Notes under the pieces: model-generated
The model's database searches: none
Told to the model about the DNA's origin: nothing
Seen by the model: only the letters and a program-made list of their open reading frames with translations
Assembly: GCF_011605345.1 (NCBI RefSeq)
Contig: NZ_JAAOXM010000002.1
Span: 1,240,001-1,304,000, forward strand
Direction of reading: 5' to 3'
DNA from: Burkholderia sp. D-99
GTDB lineage: Bacteria; Pseudomonadota; Gammaproteobacteria; Burkholderiales; Burkholderiaceae
Length of the DNA stretch: 64,000 nucleotides
Shown here: one piece after another, positions 57,115 to 64,000 of the stretch
Layout of the letters: every line of letters starts with the position of its first letter
How positions within the stretch are numbered: the first letter of the stretch is position 1
Made by a program: the position numbers and the translations under genes

Positions 57115-58331
57115 GACGTGCTCCCGGTGGCGTCGGCGCGCGTGTCGTGGAGCACGCCTGCCTGCCGCAACGCGTCCCGGCGCGCCGCGTCGATGCCGAA
57201 CGCGCCGAGCACGGCGTCCGTATCGGCGGCGAACGGTTGGGGCGGCCGGCGTATCGAGCCGGGCGTGCGCGACAGTTTGGCGGGGATGCCTGCGCCGGTG
57301 TACGTGTCGGTGTCGACGAACATCGCGTTGCGCGCGGCCTGCGGGTGGCCGAATGCATCCGCGACGGTATTCACCGGTCCTGTCGCGACGCCGGCCTGCA
57401 GCAACCGTTCGACGACGTCGTCGGCGCGCAGCTCGGCGGTCAGCTGGCCGAGCAGCGTGTCGAGCGCGTCGCGATGCGCGACGCGCTGCGCGTTGGTCGC
57501 GAATCGCGGATCGCGCGCCAGCTCGGGCACGCCGAGCGCGTCGACGAGCCGCGCGAACGTGCGGTTGTTGCCGGCGCCGGTCGCGACCGGCTTGTCCTTG
57601 CACGGATAGACGCCGTACGGCGCGATGGCGCCGTACACGTTGCCGGTCGCGACGGGCACCTCGCCGGTCGCCATCCAGCTCGTGCTGACCGGATGCAGCA
57701 TCGACAGCGCCGTGCTGAACAGGTCGATGTCGACGTGCTGGCCGAGGCCGGAGCACGTCCGTTCGACCAGCGCGAGCAGGATGCTCGACACGGCGCTCAG
57801 GCCGGCCGCAAAATCGACGACCGGAAACGGCACCTTGAGCGGCATGCCGCCCGGCTCGCCGTTGATCGACATGAAGCCGGCGAGGCCTTGCGCGACGGCG
57901 TCGTAGCCCGGAAACCGCGCGAGCGGGCCGTCGGTGCCGTATCCGGAGATCGAACAATGAACGAGGCGCGGGAAGCGTTCGCGCAGGTAGTCGTCGTAGC
58001 CGATGCCCCAGCGTTCGAGCGTGCCCTGCTTGAAGTTGTCGATCAGCACGTCGGCCGTTTCGAGCACGCGGAACAGCACGTCACGTCCGTCGGGATGCGA
58101 CAGGTCGAGCGCGAGATTGCGCTTGTTGCGGTTGAGCCCCCAGTAGTAGCTGGAAAGGCCGTTCGGCATCGCGGGCCCCCAGTCGCGCGTTTCGTCGCCC
58201 TGCGGCGGTTCGATCTTGATGACGTCCGCGCCGTGGTCCGCGAGCGTCTGCGCACAGAACGGCCCCGCATAGACGCGGCTCAGGTCCACCACGCGCACGC
58301 CTGCGAGCGCGCCTTCCTTACTGCTGGTCAT
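57111..58331 (-). CDS. CaiB/BaiF CoA-transferase 1
   Basis: 406 residues. The family start VRVVDLSRVYAGPFCAQTLADHGADVIKIE, here only named by its motif RVYAGPF, is followed by the active Asp173 in FPVVDFAAGLSA and GLGQHVDIDLFSTAL. Such class III CoA transferases activate an organic acid with CoA from another acyl-CoA. ATG 58331 has AAGGAGA upstream. Translation is coupled to crotonase 1. Confidence 0.93.
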   Translation of the reverse strand: MTSSKEGALAGVRVVDLSRVYAGPFCAQTLADHGADVIKIEPPQGDETRDWGPAMPNGLSSYYWGLNRNKRNLALDLSHPDGRDVLFRVLETADVLIDNFKQGTLERWGIGYDDYLRERFPRLVHCSISGYGTDGPLARFPGYDAVAQGLAGFMSINGEPGGMPLKVPFPVVDFAAGLSAVSSILLALVERTCSGLGQHVDIDLFSTALSMLHPVSTSWMATGEVPVATGNVYGAIAPYGVYPCKDKPVATGAGNNRTFARLVDALGVPELARDPRFATNAQRVAHRDALDTLLGQLTAELRADDVVERLLQAGVATGPVNTVADAFGHPQAARNAMFVDTDTYTGAGIPAKLSRTPGSIRRPPQPFAADTDAVLGAFGIDAARRDALRQAGVLHDTRADATGSTS

Positions 58332-58411
58332 GACGATGTCTCCTTCGATGTGGATGTGATGGGCCGGCAGGCCGGCACGCGCCGGCTGCACGGCCGCGAT
58401 GCGTTGCGGGT

Positions 58412-59194
58412 TCAGCCGCGCGCGGCGAACAGCGCGTTCACCGCCGCGCGATGTTCGGGCGTCGCGTGCGCGAACGCCTGGTACGACGCTGACAGGTCGA
58501 GCAACGTGTCGAGGCTCGTGTGGCGGCCTTCACGCAGCAGCCGCTTGGTCAGGCGCAACGCGGTGCCCGAGTGACGGGCGATGCGGCCGGCCAGTTCATG
58601 TGCGTGTGCCAGGAGGTCGCTGTCGGGCACGACGCGCGACACGAGCCCGCAGCGCAGTGCGGCTTGCGCGTCCAGCGCATCGCCCGTGAACGACATTTCC
58701 GCGGCGACGGCGGCGCCGACGATCTGCGGCAGGAACCATGCGCCGCCGTCGCCGGGCACGAGTCCGAGGGCGATGAAGCTCTCGGCGAAGCGTGCGCGGT
58801 CGGCAGCGATGCGGATGTCGCACATGCACGCGAGATCGGTGCCGGCGCCGATCGCCGGGCCGTTGACCGCCGCGATGGCCGGCACTTCGAGTTGCTGGAA
58901 CGCCTGCGCAAGGCGCTGAATGCCGCGGCGGTAGCGGGTCCGGATCGCGGCAAGATCGTGCGGGTCCGATTCCATGAACGCGCGCATCGCCTTCACGTTG
59001 CCGCCCGACGAGAACGTCGTGCCGGCGCCGGTCAGGACCAGCACGCGGATCGATTCGTCGCGGTTCGCGTCGTCGCAGCATTCGGTCAGTGCGTCGATCG
59101 CATCGGTGTCCGAAATGGCGTTGCGGGTTTCGGGACGGTTCATCGTGACGGTCAGGATCGGGCCCTGCCGTTCACGGATCAGAAAGGCTGCCAT
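58412..59194 (-). CDS. Crotonase-family protein 2, atypical active site
   Basis: 260 residues, first gene of the operon, ATG 59194 after CGGAGA. The oxyanion motif TFSSGGNVKAM is present, but the two hydratase glutamates are replaced: the first by Asp (IGAGTDLACMCD) and the second position is Phe in RFAESFIALGLVPGDGGAW. The Glu two residues before may act instead. Expect an isomerase, hydrolase or lyase rather than a simple hydratase. Confidence 0.9.
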   Translation of the reverse strand: MAAFLIRERQGPILTVTMNRPETRNAISDTDAIDALTECCDDANRDESIRVLVLTGAGTTFSSGGNVKAMRAFMESDPHDLAAIRTRYRRGIQRLAQAFQQLEVPAIAAVNGPAIGAGTDLACMCDIRIAADRARFAESFIALGLVPGDGGAWFLPQIVGAAVAAEMSFTGDALDAQAALRCGLVSRVVPDSDLLAHAHELAGRIARHSGTALRLTKRLLREGRHTSLDTLLDLSASYQAFAHATPEHRAAVNALFAARG

Positions 59195-59281
59195 GGTGTC
59201 TCCGTGTGTTCTGTGCCGCGGGACTTCACGCCGCGGGCCGAAGCCTAGTATCGTCACGACGGTTGGCGGCGGGAAATTCCG

Positions 59282-59297
59282 TTCCACGTATGTGGAA
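59282..59297. promoter_or_regulatory. IclR-type operator
   Basis: TTCCAC-GTAT-GTGGAA is a perfect 16-bp palindrome in the 134-bp divergent space between crotonase 2 and the IclR gene. IclR-family operators often have TTCC/GGAA arms of this kind. Confidence 0.75.
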
Positions 59298-59328
59298 GGC
59301 CCGTCCCGGTAGCTGCGGAGAGGGCGGG

Positions 59329-60096
59329 ATGAGCGGAAACGTGGTCAAGAGCGCGGCGCGCGTGTTCGAGGTGCTGGAACTCTTCAGCGCATTGCAGCGG
59401 CCGCTGAGCGTGCGCGAGATCGCCACGCGCTGCGGCTATCCGGGGTCGAGCGCGGCGGCGCTGCTGACCAGCATGAAGGCGCTCGGTTATCTCGCGTACG
59501 ACGACGCGACCCATGCGTATGCGCCCACCGCCCGGCTCGTCAATCTCGGCGAAGCGCTGGTCGATTCGGCGGCCGGCAGCCGGCGGCACTGGCATGCCGT
59601 CGCGAAGCGGCTGGCGGTACGCACGCACGAGGCGGTCGTGATCGCGGTGCAGAGCGATCTGTACGTGCAGTACATCGATGCGGTCGAGGGCTCGCATACG
59701 ATTCCGATCCAGTTTTATGCGCCGATCGGCACGCGTCGCGAGATGTGCATGTCGGGGCTCGGCTGGGCGCTGCTGAGCCTTCAGCCCGACAGCACGATCC
59801 GCCGGCTCGTGTCGCGCAGCATCCGCCGGATCGGGAAGTCGGGCAGGACGATCGACGAGGACGTCGTGCTCGACAAGGTCGAACAGACGCGCCGGCTCGG
59901 CTATTCCTATTCGGCGCACACGGTCACGCAGGGCGCCGCGATGATTTCGATGGTGATCGCGGACGGCTGGAACGGCCTGCCGCTGGCGATGGGGGTGGCC
60001 GGGCCCGTCGAGCGGATCGACGCGCGTCGCGACGCGATCGTGCGGGCGATGCGGGAGGCGCTGGATGCGCAGCGCCCGGATGCGGCGTCCGGCTAG
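59329..60096 (+). CDS. IclR-family regulator of the acyl-CoA operon
   Basis: 255 residues from ATG 59329. Winged helix SAARVFEVLELFSALQRPLS with REIATRCGYPGSSAAALLTSM; effector domain with VIAVQSDLYVQYIDAV, MCMSGLGWALLS and SYSAHTVTQGAAMISM. Divergent from the seven-gene operon with a palindrome between, and 86 bp upstream of a CaiB/AMACR gene. The longer frame from 59206 is rejected. Confidence 0.93.
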   Translation: MSGNVVKSAARVFEVLELFSALQRPLSVREIATRCGYPGSSAAALLTSMKALGYLAYDDATHAYAPTARLVNLGEALVDSAAGSRRHWHAVAKRLAVRTHEAVVIAVQSDLYVQYIDAVEGSHTIPIQFYAPIGTRREMCMSGLGWALLSLQPDSTIRRLVSRSIRRIGKSGRTIDEDVVLDKVEQTRRLGYSYSAHTVTQGAAMISMVIADGWNGLPLAMGVAGPVERIDARRDAIVRAMREALDAQRPDAASG

Positions 60097-60182
60097 CCGG
60101 ACGAGGCCGGCGCGCGCAGGCATTCGCATAGAATCGGGAGGTTTCGCCGCTCCTGTTCCGGCTGTATTTCAGCGAGGTCGCC

Positions 60183-61241
60183 ATGTCATTGAACGCGCCG
60201 CTTTCCGGCATCCACATCGTCGAATTCGAAGGTCTCGGCCCCGGCCCGCTCGCGGGCTGGATGCTCGCCGGGATGGGCGCACGCATCACGCTGATCGCGC
60301 GTCCGGCCGGCCGCACCAGCGCGCCGGACGCGTTGAAGGCCCGCGACGGTGACCTGCTGCGCGAAGGCAAGACGATCGTCGAACTCGACCTGAAGTCACC
60401 GGCCGGCCATGGCGCGGCGCTCGACCTGATCGCGCAGGCCGATGCGCTGATCGAGGGCTTGCGGCCCGGCGTGATGGAACGGCTCGGCCTCGGGCCCGAC
60501 GATTGCGCGCGTCGCAACCCGAAGCTCGTGTACGGTCGGATGACCGGCTGGGGCCAGCACGGCCCGCTCGCGGCCGCGGCCGGGCACGACCTGAACTACG
60601 TCGCGCTGACGGGGCTGCTGTCGCTGTCCGCGCCGCGCGACGGCCGGCCGGGGCTGCCGCCGACCGTCGTCGGCGATGCGGGCGGCGCGCTCGGCCTCGC
60701 GTTCGGGATCGTCTGCGCGCTGTTCGACGTGCGCGGTGGCGGGCCGGGGCGCGTGGTCGACGGCGCGATCGTCGACATCGTGTCGATGCTCGGCTCGCTT
60801 GCGCTGTGGGCACGCGCGAACGGGCAGCTCGACGGCGCGCAGCCGAGCCTGTTCCACGATGCGCCGTTCTACGACGTATATCGCTGCGCGGATGGCGAAT
60901 GCGTGACGATCGGCGCGCTCGAACCGCCGTTCTATGCGTTGCTGGTCGAACGGCTCGGGCTGACCGACGTCGATCCGGCGTCGCAGTACGACCGCGCGCG
61001 CTGGCCGGCGCTGAAGGCGCGTTTCGCCGACGTGTTTGCACAGCAGCCGTCCGCGCACTGGCGCGCGCTGCTCGAAGGCACCGACGCGTGTTTCGCGCCG
61101 CTGCTGAGCGTAGCCGACGCGGCCGCGCATCCGCACAACGTTGCACGCGGGATCTATCGAACTGACGAGAACGGGAACGTGCGGGCGCGCGTGGCGCCGC
61201 GGTTTTTGCCGCTGGTGGGGGATGAGGCAGATCCGGCGTAG
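60183..61241 (+). CDS. CaiB-family 2-methylacyl-CoA racemase-like protein
   Basis: 352 residues, the short AMACR type rather than a transferase. His135 in AGHDLNYVALTG and Asp165 in VVGDAGGALGLAFG align with the His126/Asp156 catalytic pair of mycobacterial alpha-methylacyl-CoA racemase. It would interconvert 2R- and 2S-methylacyl-CoA so that the dehydrogenase can act. Together with the IclR gene it suggests that the operon handles a 2-methyl-branched acid. Confidence 0.9.
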   Translation: MSLNAPLSGIHIVEFEGLGPGPLAGWMLAGMGARITLIARPAGRTSAPDALKARDGDLLREGKTIVELDLKSPAGHGAALDLIAQADALIEGLRPGVMERLGLGPDDCARRNPKLVYGRMTGWGQHGPLAAAAGHDLNYVALTGLLSLSAPRDGRPGLPPTVVGDAGGALGLAFGIVCALFDVRGGGPGRVVDGAIVDIVSMLGSLALWARANGQLDGAQPSLFHDAPFYDVYRCADGECVTIGALEPPFYALLVERLGLTDVDPASQYDRARWPALKARFADVFAQQPSAHWRALLEGTDACFAPLLSVADAAAHPHNVARGIYRTDENGNVRARVAPRFLPLVGDEADPA

Positions 61242-61305
61242 TGTGCAAGTCGATCCGGCCTTGTGCTTGCAAAACCGAGCTTCGACGCAGTAACGGCGAA
61301 TACCA

Positions 61306-61327
61306 TTGGTGCTAATTTTGGTGCTAA
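61306..61327. promoter_or_regulatory. Direct repeats upstream of the toxin-antitoxin operon
   Basis: TTGGTGCTAA occurs twice, at 61306-61315 and 61318-61327, a 12-bp step. The location, 52 bp before the antitoxin gene, suits autorepression by the antitoxin. Confidence 0.5.
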
Positions 61328-61378
61328 ATTTCGCATCAAATGGAGTACGATCGATGCCTTGTTGAAGAAGGAGTCGAC

Positions 61379-61627
61379 ATGCCTCACACCATTCTGGCCA
61401 GCGTGACCGCGAGCGTTTCGGAGCTGAAACGGGACCCGATGGGGACGGTCGCGGCAGGCGAGGGCTTTCCGGTCGCGATTCTGAATCACAACGAGCCTGT
61501 GTTCTATTGCATCCCGGCGAAGACGTGGGAAGCCATGGTCGAACGTCTGGAAGACATCGAAGACAATGCATTGGCCGATTCGCGCGCCAAGGAGAAGGTC
61601 GTCAAGGTCAAGCTGAATGACCTTTGA
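61379..61627 (+). CDS. Phd/YefM-type antitoxin
   Basis: 82 residues. N-terminal DNA-binding part SVTASVSELKRDPMGTVAAG and the following GEGFPVAILNHNEPVFYCIP match the Phd/YefM fold; the acidic, helical C-terminus is the toxin-binding arm. Excellent AAGGAG at 61368-61373. Overlaps the toxin gene by 11 bases. Confidence 0.93.
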   Translation: MPHTILASVTASVSELKRDPMGTVAAGEGFPVAILNHNEPVFYCIPAKTWEAMVERLEDIEDNALADSRAKEKVVKVKLNDL

Positions 61628-61898
61628 ACTAGCCTTTCTCGAACCTGCATTGAGGGAGTGGAAGAAGCTCGATCGCACTGTTCGCGATCAATTCAAGACC
61701 AGGCTCGCCGAGCGACTCGAGAATCCTCGCACCCCATCGGCGAAGCTGAATGGCCACCCGGATCGCTACAAGATCAAGCTGCGCAGTGTCGGTTACCGAC
61801 TTGTCTACGAAGTGCGCGATGCGGAAGTCGTCGTTCTCGTCGTCGCAGTCGGGCAGCGTGAGCGCGATGCCGTCTATCTTGCCGCGATGAAACGTTAG
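61617..61898 (+). CDS. RelE/ParE-type toxin
   Basis: 93 residues. LAFLEPALREWKKLDRTVRDQF followed by YKIKLRSVGYRLVYEV and VVAVGQRERDAVY is the RelE pattern, with the basic residues expected for a ribosome-dependent mRNA interferase. The start lies inside the antitoxin's last codons, a typical coupled module. Confidence 0.93.
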   Translation: MTFELAFLEPALREWKKLDRTVRDQFKTRLAERLENPRTPSAKLNGHPDRYKIKLRSVGYRLVYEVRDAEVVVLVVAVGQRERDAVYLAAMKR

Positions 61899-61991
61899 AG
61901 CAGGACGCGCTGTACATTTGCGCGGTCTTGCTGCCCTGCCGGGGGATTGGTTTCGAGTTCACGCACGTCGTTCGGCGTGCCGACAATCGCT

Positions 61992-62435
61992 TCAGGCCGT
62001 CTCTTCCGGCGTATCCGGCATCTTGCCGTCACCGACGCGGTTGATCGTGCCTTGTGCGATCGCAACGAGCCGCTCGTGATCGCCGTCGATGACGAACACA
62101 TGACACTGGCAGGTTGCCTGGTGCCGGCCCGCATACACGAGCTTCGCACGCGCGACGAGCGTGCCGTTCACGGCCGGCCGCAGGTAGTTGATCTTGTATT
62201 CCGCCGTGATCACGCGCGGGCCGAGCACGAGCGCGCCGGCGAACGTCAGCGCGTTGTCGGCGAGATAGCTGATGACACCGCCGTGCACGAAACCGTGCTG
62301 CTGCCGCAGTTCGTCGCGCACGTGCAGACACAGCGACACTTCGTTGTCGCCGATATGCATCAGCTCCGTGCCCAGCAGCATGCTGAACGGTTGCGCGCGC
62401 AATGCGCCGCGCGCGTGATCCGTGATGTCGGTCAT
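61992..62435 (-). CDS. PaaI-type hotdog thioesterase
   Basis: 147 residues. HGFVHGGVISYLADNAL carries the conserved Asn/His-Gly-Gly and the catalytic acid, followed by TAEYKINYLRPAVNGTLVARA. It hydrolyses acyl-CoA thioesters, often aromatic, in the cytoplasm. GAAGGAA precedes the ATG. Stand-alone gene. Confidence 0.9.
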   Translation of the reverse strand: MTDITDHARGALRAQPFSMLLGTELMHIGDNEVSLCLHVRDELRQQHGFVHGGVISYLADNALTFAGALVLGPRVITAEYKINYLRPAVNGTLVARAKLVYAGRHQATCQCHVFVIDGDHERLVAIAQGTINRVGDGKMPDTPEETA

Positions 62436-62635
62436 CGAACTTCCTTCGAAATGAGTGCCCGCTTGCGCTGAACTCTAGGAAGGGGGCTGCGGATAAGCAA
62501 GGAAATTCGTCCGCGTTTCCTGCGAATTCCGGCCCGATGCGACGCGATTATTGCGTCGAATACCGAAGATCTCCCGGTTTGCGGGCGATTCCGCGGGAAT
62601 GCGTGGGCAACGCGAACTTTGCCGCCGTCCGTTCC

Positions 62636-62662
62636 TAAAGTCCGACGAAGAAATGCCGCTAA
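62636..62662 (+). promoter_or_regulatory. Sigma-28 (FliA) flagellar-class promoter
   Basis: TAAAGTCC, an 11-bp gap, then GCCGCTAA, against the consensus TAAAGTTT-N11-GCCGATAA. Only three of 16 positions differ. It lies 44 bp upstream of a chemoreceptor start, the expected gene class for this sigma factor. Confidence 0.85.
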
Positions 62663-62706
62663 TGCCGGGGCATTGCCTCATCGTCCGCTTTCCAGGAATC
62701 TCCCCC

Positions 62707-64000
62707 ATGTTCGGAAAAATCAAGCTCGCGTCGGGTCTGCTCGGCGTGTTGACCGTGTTTTGTCTCTTCCTGTTCGCGATCGAGGCGCTCGGCTTCTGGG
62801 CGCTCACGTCGACGCGCGGCGGCGTCGACGATCTGTCGAACGTCGCGATCACGCAGGTCGGTGCGGCGAGCCAGGCAACCCAGCAGCTGCTCGACGCGCG
62901 CATCAACCTGTCGCGCGCCGGCACACGGATGGTGCGCGGCGGCCCGAAGCCGGACGACATCATCCGCCATGCCGGCGCTTCGCTCGCGGAAGCCGACAAG
63001 GCATTCGCCGCGCTGACGGCCGCGCAGCCGGTCGACGAAACCAACCGCGCGCGCGTCGCGGCGCTCACCGAGCGCTATCGCGCGCTGCGCGGCGCGCTGG
63101 GCGAACTCGTGCAGTTCCTCGACGCCGACAACATCCAGGCCTTCCTCGACCAGCCGACGCAGAGCATCCAGGACGCCTATATCGCCGAGCTGCACCGGTT
63201 CACCGACTATGGCGGCGCATCGAGCCGCACGGCGCTCGACACGATCGACGGCGGCATGCTCTGGTTCAAGTCGGTCGGCATCGTGCTGCTGGTGGCGATG
63301 CTCGTGGCGAGCGCGGCGATCTACGCGGCCGCGCGGCGCGCGGTCGTCGCGCCGCTGGAAGAAGCCGGCCGCCATTTCGAGCGGATCGCGCAGGGCCGGC
63401 TCGATGAAGTCGTGCGGGCAGGCGGTGTGTTCGAGATCGACCGGATGCTGCGCGGCCTCGCCACGATGCAGACGAGCATCGCGGGCACCGTGCGCACGGT
63501 GCGCCACGCGTCCGATGCGATCCACCTCGGCGCGGGCGAGATCGCGGGCGGCAACGCCGACCTGTCGGCACGTACCGGCACCCAGGCCGCGTCGCTCGAG
63601 GAAACGGCCGCGAGCATGGAGGAACTGACGGCAACCGTCCGGCAGAACACCGACAGTGCGCGCGCGGCGAGCGCGCTGGCCGACGCGGCGCTCGAGGCGA
63701 CGAGCCACGGCGGCGGCGTGGTCGACAGCGTGATCGACCGGATGCGCGGCATCGCGCAGAGCTCGGGGCGGATCGCGGAGATCATCTCGGTGATCGACGG
63801 CATCGCGTTCCAGACCAACATCCTTGCGCTGAATGCGGCGGTCGAGGCCGCGCGGGCCGGCGAACAGGGGCGCGGCTTCGCGGTGGTCGCGGGCGAAGTG
63901 CGCTCGCTCGCGCAGCGCAGCGCGCAATCGGCGAAGGAGATCAAGGCGCTGATCGAGGATTCGGTCGCGCAAATCAACGGCGGCGCGGAGCTCGTCGAGC
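62707..64000 (+). CDS. Methyl-accepting chemotaxis protein (3' end beyond window)
   Basis: 431 residues visible. Helix 1 ([20 protein letters not shown]), a periplasmic four-helix sensor of about 150 residues similar to Tar-type domains, helix 2 ([19 protein letters not shown]), HAMP, and the signalling domain. Methylation and hairpin-tip motifs are visible: [22 protein letters not shown], stated by its core [14 protein letters not shown], and [20 protein letters not shown]. Ligand unknown. It has a sigma-28 promoter, so it belongs to the flagellar/chemotaxis regulon. Confidence 0.96.
   Translation, partial: MFGKIKLASGLLGVLTVFCLFLFAIEALGFWALTSTRGGVDDLSNVAITQVGAASQATQQLLDARINLSRAGTRMVRGGPKPDDIIRHAGASLAEADKAFAALTAAQPVDETNRARVAALTERYRALRGALGELVQFLDADNIQAFLDQPTQSIQDAYIAELHRFTDYGGASSRTALDTIDGGMLWFKSVGIVLLVAMLVASAAIYAAARRAVVAPLEEAGRHFERIAQGRLDEVVRAGGVFEIDRMLRGLATMQTSIAGTVRTVRHASDAIHLGAGEIAGGNADLSARTGTQAASLEETAASMEELTATVRQNTDSARAASALADAALEATSHGGGVVDSVIDRMRGIAQSSGRIAEIISVIDGIAFQTNILALNAAVEAARAGEQGRGFAVVAGEVRSLAQRSAQSAKEIKALIEDSVAQINGGAELVE

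Overview
The window looks like a high-GC betaproteobacterial chromosome, most probably a Burkholderia of the cepacia complex. The gene content fits one of its accessory replicons rather than the housekeeping chromosome: hopanoid genes (hpnA, hpnB, hpnH), a 2-methylcitrate operon of the acnD/prpF type, H-NS-type proteins ending in the Burkholderia-style C-terminal motif, DUF4148 proteins, many MFS/IclR/sigma-54 regulator genes, Tat-exported phospholipase C and OprD/Gram-negative porins. Species and replicon are inferences; no rRNA, tRNA, CRISPR array, insertion sequence or prophage was seen.

Layout. 1-1252: MFS exporter fragment, a SnoaL-like protein and a DOPA-dioxygenase-family protein, all on the minus strand. 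1754-2843: two small unrecognised genes. 3068-9458: hopanoid block: ispH-hpnH operon (-), hpnB (+), an 18-unit coiled-coil repeat protein (-) and hpnA (-). 9635-14253: acylphosphatase, RarD-like permease, OpgC-like acyltransferase, a 68-residue protein and a POT peptide symporter. 14754-22619: an XRE-cupin regulator followed by a complete oligopeptide-type ABC importer (binding protein, two permeases, two ATPases) and an OprD-type porin, a coherent uptake unit. 22674-30408: DedA-rhodanese fusion, phospholipase C, GNAT, thioredoxin-fold protein, CHM isomerase, DUF4148 protein. 30659-33857: a GntP permease and a divergent sigma-54 activator, with three matching activator sites and a -24/-12 promoter between them. 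33912-39335: secreted proteins, an H-NS-type protein, a Pat-like acyltransferase, then a striking 12-unit, 23-bp-period repeat array next to a protein that shares an H-NS-like motif. 39530-43334: IclR regulator, FAH-family hydrolase, VOC protein with a partly duplicated 5' end, and a CGNR zinc-finger regulator. 43382-51613: prpR and the divergent prpB-prpC-acnD-prpF operon, which turns propionyl-CoA and oxaloacetate into pyruvate and succinate. 51672-61241: an unassigned seven-gene catabolic operon (two crotonases, CoA transferase, porin, MFS, acyl-CoA dehydrogenase, hydrolase) opposite an IclR regulator and an AMACR-type CaiB protein. 61379-61898: Phd/RelE toxin-antitoxin. 61992-64000: hotdog thioesterase and the start of a chemoreceptor with a sigma-28 promoter.

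The most unusual item is the GGTGAG-N6-CGGGAG repeat family: twelve units in register at 38430-38700, two tandem plus one single copy on the other strand beside the H-NS-type gene (35177-35517), and one more at 12417. I do not know a name or function for it. The second most interesting item is the orphan acyl-CoA operon with its own transport genes and a perfect 16-bp IclR-type palindrome.
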